From Planctomycetota bacterium (GTDB lineage Bacteria; Planctomycetota; Planctomycetia; Pirellulales; PNKZ01): 64,000 bases of DNA. Each line of letters starts with the position of its first letter. Positions within the stretch are counted from its first letter, which is position 1. The DNA lies in assembly GCA_018242585.1 (NCBI GenBank), contig JAFEBQ010000010.1, forward strand, positions 127,444 through 191,443. Reading direction: 5' to 3'. The position numbers and the translations under genes were made by a program. The notes under the pieces are model-generated. The model did not search any database, was not told where the DNA came from, and saw nothing but the letters and a program-made list of their open reading frames with translations. Positions 55,845 to 64,000 of the stretch are shown one piece after another.

Positions 55845-55871
55845 AAGCCCAGGGGGCGAACCCCTGGGCTT
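55845..55871 (-). terminator. Intrinsic terminator of the fourth DUF1598 gene
   Basis: A perfect 11-bp stem AAGCCCAGGGG / CCCCTGGGCTT with a 5-base loop and T run on the minus strand. Same GCCCAGGGG core as the terminators at 21655 and 37177. Confidence 0.9.
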
Positions 55872-55895
55872 GGAATGCGATCAGGTTTTTCTTCA

Positions 55896-55926
55896 CTAGC
55901 AACTAGGAACCAGCAACCAGCAACTC
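55896..55926. repeat. CTAGCAACTAG-family word
   Basis: CTAGCAACTAGGAACCAGCA followed by ACCAGCAACTC; the same words occur at 20281-20312 and 21695-21720. Confidence 0.75.
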
Positions 55927-55934
55927 CCCCCGAC

Positions 55935-57323
55935 TCAGTCCCACCACCACTGGCCGGCGGCCAGCTTGTCGAGCTTGACCGATTCGCGGGCTTTGGCGGC
56001 GCGGCCGTCGTCCTTGCCGACGTTTTGCGAGAGCAAGGCCTGCTCGGGATGCAACGTCACGCCGCCGCCGACCGGCGTCATCAACTGTGACCCCTTCCAG
56101 CGATGGACCACGGCGGTTTCGACCTCGACCGGGGCGTTGTAGGTTTCAACCTGGTACTTCTCTTCGTTGCTAAAGATCGGCATGTCCCAATTCGAGCGGC
56201 CGTAGTAATCGTGCTTCTGAATAAACGCGGCCACGACGGCCATGTCGATGATGTTGCGCAACTGGGCGTAACAGTACGACTTGGCGGCCAGTTGCGGATA
56301 CTGCTGCGTGAAGCTCGTCACGAACGCCTGGCTGCCGCGGTTGCCTTGCCGCGAAGCCACGTGGCGGCTGCCGTCGGCCGAGACCATTTCGTCTTCGCCC
56401 ATCAGCTTGACCGCGTTGCCCACCAGTTCCAGCGCCAACTCGTCCTCGCTGACCTTCAGACAGTTGTAATCAGGCACGAACCACCAGCGCTGCATGCCGT
56501 TGCGGGCCACCGACGTGGGGTCGGCCTTGTCGACATAGCTGGTGATCTTGACCGGCGGCGTTTCCAGACCGATGCCGATCAGCTTCATGCGATAGTCCGC
56601 TTCGACCATGATCTGGGCGAAGTGCGTCTTGGGGGAAATGCCATGCACGCTCACCTTTTGCATGCCCAGGTTGGTGCGCAGCCCGTCGACGATGAAGTTG
56701 GCGTATTCTTCGGTGGCCATGCTGGCGTCCGCCACGCGCGGCAATTTGTTCAAGAACGAGTTCATCGCCGCCAGCCCTTCCTTGGTGGCGTCGATCGAAC
56801 AGCCGATGGTCCGCGGGCCACCCATCGCGCCGGGACGATAAGCGCGCAGCGCCACGATCAGGTCTTGCAGTTCGAGAATCGCGCGGCCTGATTGAATGCC
56901 CACGACGCGATCGGCCAGGTCGACGTACCAACCTTCGGCCGGCCCGGCGATGACAATGTCGCCCGAGTCCGGGTAGAAGAAGACATGTTGAATGCGGGTC
57001 AGGCCGGCCAGGTAGCGCATCTCGTCGCTCGGCCGCCGGTCGCTGTCGAGTTGCTGGGCGATGGCCCGTTCGAGCCGTTGCAGCGAAATCTTGCGCATCG
57101 GGCTCTTGGCTTGCACGTCGGCGTTCAGCGACGTCTTGGCCGCGGCGATGCGGAGCTTGGTCTGCTCGCCAGTCAGATCCTTCTCATAGCGGATTCTCAG
57201 CACCCCTTCGGGGCTGACCAACACACCGGCCAGCGTCTGGGCCTGGGCCTGGGACGCGAACGAAGCCAACACCAAGGCGCACATCACGCCCCACGGTCGA
57301 GCACGTGCCAACGGCTGTCGCAT
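55935..57323 (-). CDS. DUF1598 family secreted protein (paralogue 4)
   Basis: About 462 residues from ATG with AGGAA upstream (an ATG 24 bases earlier is less likely). Signal peptide MRQPLARARPWGVMCALVLA then SFASQAQAQ. It is the most diverged of the four but has the same landmarks: LAGVLVSPEGVLRIRYEKDL, MRKISLQRLERAIAQQLD, VFFYPDSGDIVIAGPAEGWY, TIGCSIDATKEGLAAMNSFL, VEADYRMKLIGIGLETPPVK, MQRWWFVPDYNCLKVSEDEL, GGGVTLHPEQALL and C-terminus QWWWD. Preceded by a promoter candidate at 57437-57465. Confidence 0.88.
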   Translation of the reverse strand: MRQPLARARPWGVMCALVLASFASQAQAQTLAGVLVSPEGVLRIRYEKDLTGEQTKLRIAAAKTSLNADVQAKSPMRKISLQRLERAIAQQLDSDRRPSDEMRYLAGLTRIQHVFFYPDSGDIVIAGPAEGWYVDLADRVVGIQSGRAILELQDLIVALRAYRPGAMGGPRTIGCSIDATKEGLAAMNSFLNKLPRVADASMATEEYANFIVDGLRTNLGMQKVSVHGISPKTHFAQIMVEADYRMKLIGIGLETPPVKITSYVDKADPTSVARNGMQRWWFVPDYNCLKVSEDELALELVGNAVKLMGEDEMVSADGSRHVASRQGNRGSQAFVTSFTQQYPQLAAKSYCYAQLRNIIDMAVVAAFIQKHDYYGRSNWDMPIFSNEEKYQVETYNAPVEVETAVVHRWKGSQLMTPVGGGVTLHPEQALLSQNVGKDDGRAAKARESVKLDKLAAGQWWWD

Positions 57324-57436
57324 ATTCCGGTTCCTGCAACTGAACAACGAGAGAAGACGCCGGCGTTGGCCGCGACTTTGCGACCCACGGACGCTCTGAA
57401 TAGACGTAATGCGAAACCTCGCAGATACCGCAATTG

Positions 57437-57465
57437 ATGATAGTTAGCCCAACTTGCCGAAGCAA
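57437..57465 (-). promoter_or_regulatory. Candidate promoter for the fourth DUF1598 gene
   Basis: On the minus strand: -35 TTGCTT, 17-base spacer, -10 TATCAT (5 of 6). The start would be about 105 bases before the ATG. The same -35 hexamer occurs in the promoter at 42791. Confidence 0.5.
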
Positions 57466-57688
57466 GAAAATAGGCAAAATCGGCCAGGAAACCGCCATCT
57501 GAGGCCCATTTCGCGGCCCGTTGGGCCGGAACTCCGGCACGGTCGCTACGACCGGGCAGGCGGTGGCAGCCGGGCCCTGGAACTGTCCGCGATCGCGGCG
57601 GCTTCCCAACATTCCGGGCGCAGGAAAGCGCTACGTAGATGTGGCGACTAAGAAAAGCATTGATTTAACGGTCGGCAACTACTCCTGC

Positions 57689-57718
57689 CTAATCGCTAAT
57701 TGCTAACCGCTAATCGCT
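57689..57718. repeat. CTAATCGCTAATTGCTAACC word repeat
   Basis: Four near-copies of GCTAAT/GCTAAC directly after fusA; a shorter version occurs at 37227-37247 behind the first DUF1598 gene. Confidence 0.7.
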
Positions 57719-59788
57719 CTACATAAATGTATCGCGCACTTCTTTCGGCGCGGGGCCGTAGGCGGCTGGTTCCATCGAGCAACTGGCGCGTCCTTGGCTC
57801 AGGCTGCGAATGGCGCTCGAATAGCCGAACATCGCGGCCAGCGGGGCCATGGCGGCGATCTGGGTGTTGCGGCCGCGAAGTTGCGTATTGGTGATGATCG
57901 CTCGGCGCTGTTGCAGGTCGGCCACGATGTCGCCCAGGTTTTCCTCGGGCGTGATAATGTCGAGCTTCATGATCGGCTCGAGCAACACCATGCCGGCCGG
58001 GGCCAGCGCCCGGTGAAACGCGTCGGCCGAGGCGCGACGGAAGGCCACTTCGTTCGATTCCCCTTCGCGCCACTCGCCCCCAAGCAGCGTGACCTTCACC
58101 TTGATCAGCGGAAAGCCGATCGTGCCGCTGCCGTGCAGTTGCTCGCTCAAGGTTTCGAGCACGGCGGGCAGGAACTGCTCGGGAATCGACGTGCCGCTGG
58201 TGTTGAAGACCGGCAGCGACTTGTCCCCCGGCGCGGGTTCCAAGCGAATCCGCACTTTGGCAAACGCGGCCTGCCCGGCCAGCACCTGGTTGCACTCGCC
58301 GGTGGCCTCGGCGGCGCGCTCGACCGTTTCGCGATAGCTGACGCGCGGTTTGTGGACCCGCACATTCAGGCGGAAGTCGCGCAGCAGCCGATGCTTGATC
58401 ACTTCCAGGTGCAACTCACCCATGCCGCTGATCAGCGTCTGGCCGGTTTCTTCGCTTTCCTGGGCGCGGAAGGTCGGATCCTGGCGCTTGAGCATTTCGA
58501 GCGTGTCAGCCAGCTTCTTGCGGTCAGCCGAACTTTCGGGCTCGATGGCCATCGAGATGACCGTCTCCGGAAAGGCGATCGATTCGAGCAGGATCGGCGA
58601 CTTGGCGTCGCATAGGGTGTCGCCCGTGACCGAGGCTCGCAAGCCGATAATGCCAACAATGTCGCCGGCCTCGACGCTTTCGACCTGCTGACGGCGGTCG
58701 GCCTGAATGTGCCAAAGCTGGCTGACGTTTTCTTTCTTGTCCTTGCCGGCGTTCAGCGCGCGGGTGTTGCCGAGCAGCTTGCCCGAGTAGACGCGCACGA
58801 AGGCCAGATCGCCGTGCTTGTCAGCCTGAATCTTGAACACCAAGCCGCAGAACGGCTCGTCGACATCGGCGTGGCGCGTCAGCTTCTTGTCGGGCTTGGT
58901 CGGGTCGACTCCATCGACCGGCGGCACGTCGGCGGGACTGGGCAGGTAGCGTCCCACCGAGTCAAGCACCGGCGGCACACCAATGCAGTCGAGGGCCGAG
59001 CCGCACAGCACCGGCACGATCAGCCGTTCGAGCGTCGCCTCGCGCAGCACGCGATGGATCAGCTCTTCGGGAATCGGCTGCTCGGCCAGCGCCAGTTCCA
59101 TCAGCTCGTTGCTGTAGTCGTACAGCTGTTCGAGCAAATGATCGCGGGCCGCGTGGGCCTCGTCGAGCAATTCGGCCGGGATGTCAAGCTCGGTGACGTC
59201 GGCCCCCATGCTCTCTTTCGAGAAGCTGAGTTGCTTCATGCGGACCAGGTCGATGATGCCGCGGAACGGATTCGACACGTGCGGCGGCCCGCAACCGATG
59301 GGCATCTGGATGGCGACCGGGTTCGATTCAAGCCGGCTGCGAATCTCGGCCAGCGTACCGGCAAAGTCGGCCCCCTCGCGGTCCATCTTGTTGATGAACG
59401 CCAGCCGCGGCACGCGATGCCGGTCGGCCTGACGCCAGACGGTCTCGCTTTGGGCTTCGACCCCTTCGCGAGCGCTAAACACGACGACCGCGCCGTCGAG
59501 CACGCGCAGACTGCGCTCGACCTCGGCCGTGAAGTCGACGTGGCCCGGCGTGTCGATCAGATTGACGACGACATCGCGCCACTTGAACGTGACGCAGGCG
59601 GCGTAAATCGTGATGCCGCGCTCTTGCTCCTCGGGGTCGAAGTCGGTGGTGGTCGTCCCCTGGTCGACGTTGCCCATGCGGTGCGTCGCGCCGGCATAGA
59701 ACAACATCCGCTCGGTGAGCGTGGTCTTGCCGGCATCAATGTGGGCGATGATGCCGAGGTTGCGCAGTTGGGAAAGATGGCGAGCCAT
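57719..59788 (-). CDS. fusA: Elongation factor G, non-canonical subfamily
   Basis: 689 residues, a full five-domain translational GTPase. G1 AHIDAGKTTLTER, G3 DTPGHVDFTAE, G4 NKMD, G5 GSALDCIG are intact. The switch I stretch reads GNVDQGTTTTDFDPEEQERG, not the usual [20 protein letters not shown], and later motifs (VLCGSALDCIGVPPVLDSVG, SGMGELHLEVIKHRLLRDF) also differ, resembling mitochondrial-type and spd EF-G groups. It is in the str block after rpsG and is the last gene of it; tuf and rpsJ do not follow. It catalyses ribosome translocation or recycling. Confidence 0.93.
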   Translation of the reverse strand: MARHLSQLRNLGIIAHIDAGKTTLTERMLFYAGATHRMGNVDQGTTTTDFDPEEQERGITIYAACVTFKWRDVVVNLIDTPGHVDFTAEVERSLRVLDGAVVVFSAREGVEAQSETVWRQADRHRVPRLAFINKMDREGADFAGTLAEIRSRLESNPVAIQMPIGCGPPHVSNPFRGIIDLVRMKQLSFSKESMGADVTELDIPAELLDEAHAARDHLLEQLYDYSNELMELALAEQPIPEELIHRVLREATLERLIVPVLCGSALDCIGVPPVLDSVGRYLPSPADVPPVDGVDPTKPDKKLTRHADVDEPFCGLVFKIQADKHGDLAFVRVYSGKLLGNTRALNAGKDKKENVSQLWHIQADRRQQVESVEAGDIVGIIGLRASVTGDTLCDAKSPILLESIAFPETVISMAIEPESSADRKKLADTLEMLKRQDPTFRAQESEETGQTLISGMGELHLEVIKHRLLRDFRLNVRVHKPRVSYRETVERAAEATGECNQVLAGQAAFAKVRIRLEPAPGDKSLPVFNTSGTSIPEQFLPAVLETLSEQLHGSGTIGFPLIKVKVTLLGGEWREGESNEVAFRRASADAFHRALAPAGMVLLEPIMKLDIITPEENLGDIVADLQQRRAIITNTQLRGRNTQIAAMAPLAAMFGYSSAIRSLSQGRASCSMEPAAYGPAPKEVRDTFM

Positions 59789-59799
59789 GGCGGATGCAA

Positions 59800-59824
59800 G
59801 GGGCTAGAGGCTAGGGGCCAGGGA
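59800..59824. repeat. GGGGCTAGAGGCTAGGGGCC word repeat
   Basis: A short tandem-like word (GGGGCTAGAGGCTAGGGGCC then AGGGA) between rpsG and fusA, i.e. within a presumed operon. Confidence 0.65.
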
Positions 59825-59880
59825 CGAGCCAACTCGCAGCCCACCACTCGTCACTGGCGATTCGCTCGCCCTCGGGCAAT

Positions 59881-60351
59881 CTACCAGGCGAAGTGCGCGA
59901 AGGCCTTGTTGGCGTCGGCCATGCGATGCACGTTGTCGCGACGCGTGACGGCGGCCCCTTCGCGGCGATAAGCGGCCATGAACTCTTCGGCCAGCTTCTC
60001 GTAAATCGGGCGCCCCTTCTTTTCGCGAGCGGCCAGCAGCAGCCAGCGGATGGCCAGCGATTGCTGCCGGTTGCGGTTGACCTGCATGGGCACCTGATAG
60101 GCGGCGCCGCCGACGCGCTTCGAGCGGACTTCGACCTCGGGCTTGACGTTGTCGACCGCGATGTTGAACACCTCGATCGGCTCCACTTCCTTGATCTTGT
60201 CCTGGATGATGTCCATCGCCCGGTAGAACGACACCTGGGCCACCGACTTCTTGCCGTCGTACATCAAGCAGTTGATGAACTTGCTGACCAGCACCGAGTT
60301 GAACCGCGAATCAGGACGCAGAGTATCGCGGCTGGCAGTAATCCGACCCAT
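59881..60351 (-). CDS. rpsG: 30S ribosomal protein S7
   Basis: 156 residues, normal length. Opens [20 protein letters not shown] and has [58 protein letters not shown] and [28 protein letters not shown], all S7 landmarks. It nucleates assembly of the 30S head by binding 16S rRNA. Downstream of rpsL and upstream of fusA, standard str order. Confidence 0.98.
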   Translation of the reverse strand: MGRITASRDTLRPDSRFNSVLVSKFINCLMYDGKKSVAQVSFYRAMDIIQDKIKEVEPIEVFNIAVDNVKPEVEVRSKRVGGAAYQVPMQVNRNRQQSLAIRWLLLAAREKKGRPIYEKLAEEFMAAYRREGAAVTRRDNVHRMADANKAFAHFAW

Positions 60352-60446
60352 GAGCGACGTTTCCTAATGAATACCGAACTGTGCGTGTGTGTTTTGGTTT
60401 GATGTCAGACGGCGAAGAACCTGCGCCGCGAGTTCGCAGCCACAGC

Positions 60447-60833
<387 letters not shown>

Positions 60834-60887
60834 AGGAAACTTCAGGCGTTCTTACGGTGGCTGCGGTTACCGAATCGAGAATCCATC

Positions 60888-60915
60888 AAGGTACTGGAAT
60901 CAGCCCGGTTGTCAA
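60888..60915 (-). promoter_or_regulatory. Candidate str-operon promoter
   Basis: On the minus strand: perfect -35 TTGACA, 16-base spacer, -10 TACCTT. It lies between the rpoC terminator and rpsL, about 50 bases before the rpsL ATG. Confidence 0.55.
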
Positions 60916-60971
60916 GGCGGCGGCGTGCTAGCGACGGCACGCCGGAAACCGGCCGAATTTTTCGTAAAACA

Positions 60972-61002
60972 TTTGGCCCCCGGTCAGCGACCGGGGGCCA
61001 AA
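60972..61002 (-). terminator. Intrinsic terminator after rpoC
   Basis: A perfect 14-bp stem TTTGGCCCCCGGTC / GACCGGGGGCCAAA with a 3-base loop, 40 bases after the rpoC stop, followed by a T-rich tract on the minus strand. Confidence 0.92.
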
Positions 61003-61042
61003 GTTGGTTAATCAATACAACTTAACAACCGAGGCGGCGGCC

Positions 61043-64000
<2,958 letters not shown>

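Larger units (their letters stand above)
55546..55934. other. Intergenic region with terminator and repeat
   Basis: 389 bases between minus-strand DUF1598 and flippase genes. It holds a strong terminator at 55845-55871 and a CTAGCAACTAG-family word at 55896-55926; I see no gene in the remainder. Confidence 0.6.
57324..57718. other. Intergenic region with promoter and word repeat
   Basis: 395 bases between fusA and the fourth DUF1598 gene. It holds a good promoter for the latter at 57437-57465 and the CTAATCGCTAAT repeat at 57689-57718, close behind fusA. Confidence 0.6.

Overview
The window is high-GC chromosomal DNA from a planctomycete, most likely of the Pirellulales/Lacipirellulaceae type. 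The evidence is four paralogues of the DUF1598 family, which I know only from planctomycetes, very large type II pseudopilin-like proteins, a set of methanofuran-biosynthesis homologues (methanofuran belongs to the H4MPT C1 pathway found in planctomycetes), an MlaEFD operon pointing to an outer membrane, and families of short word-like intergenic repeats. Both ends cut through genes: the left edge truncates the C-terminus of a giant GspK-like protein and the right edge truncates the N-terminus of rpoC.

Regions 1-17.2 kb hold one minus-strand block for a type IV pilus/type II secretion machine. In transcription order it encodes PilB-type ATPase, PilT-type ATPase, GspE-type ATPase, GspF/PilC platform, GspG-like pseudopilin, then J-, H- and I-like pseudopilins with ATGA-type overlaps, and finally a GspK-like protein of more than 1,700 residues. 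Region 17.6-33 kb is mixed: gamma-glutamyltransferase, an outer-membrane beta-barrel protein, a Tat-exported DUF3500 protein, a duplicated ABC-2-type membrane protein, an O-antigen ligase-like protein, a GAF-SpoIIE phosphatase, a TonB-like protein, and several repeat elements.

At 33-37 kb an Rrf2 regulator is divergent from a c-type haem DUF3365 protein, with a 24-bp palindrome between them. It is followed by an overlapping three-gene operon resembling mfnD, mfnF and mfnE (methanofuran side-chain assembly). At 37-43 kb lie three tandem DUF1598 genes ending in Trp-Trp-Trp-Asn and a secreted protein. At 43-48 kb are an FHA-GAF-sigma54 activator, a GT2 glycosyltransferase and a PP2C phosphatase, all suggesting phospho-signalling and surface polysaccharide work. 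At 48-51.6 kb is mlaE-mlaF-mlaD, then a BRCT-MerR-TPR fusion, a DUF1932 dehydrogenase, a polysaccharide flippase and the fourth DUF1598 gene.

The right end is the rpoC - rpsL - rpsG - fusA block on the minus strand, with a strong hairpin and a promoter separating rpoC from rpsL. I see no tRNA, rRNA, CRISPR, phage or transposase genes. The points most worth follow-up are the methanofuran trio, the DUF1598 proteins with their shared WWWN/D termini, the Rrf2 regulator with an altered cysteine triad, a structured RNA framed by two terminators upstream of the O-antigen ligase gene, and the shared terminator and repeat families.
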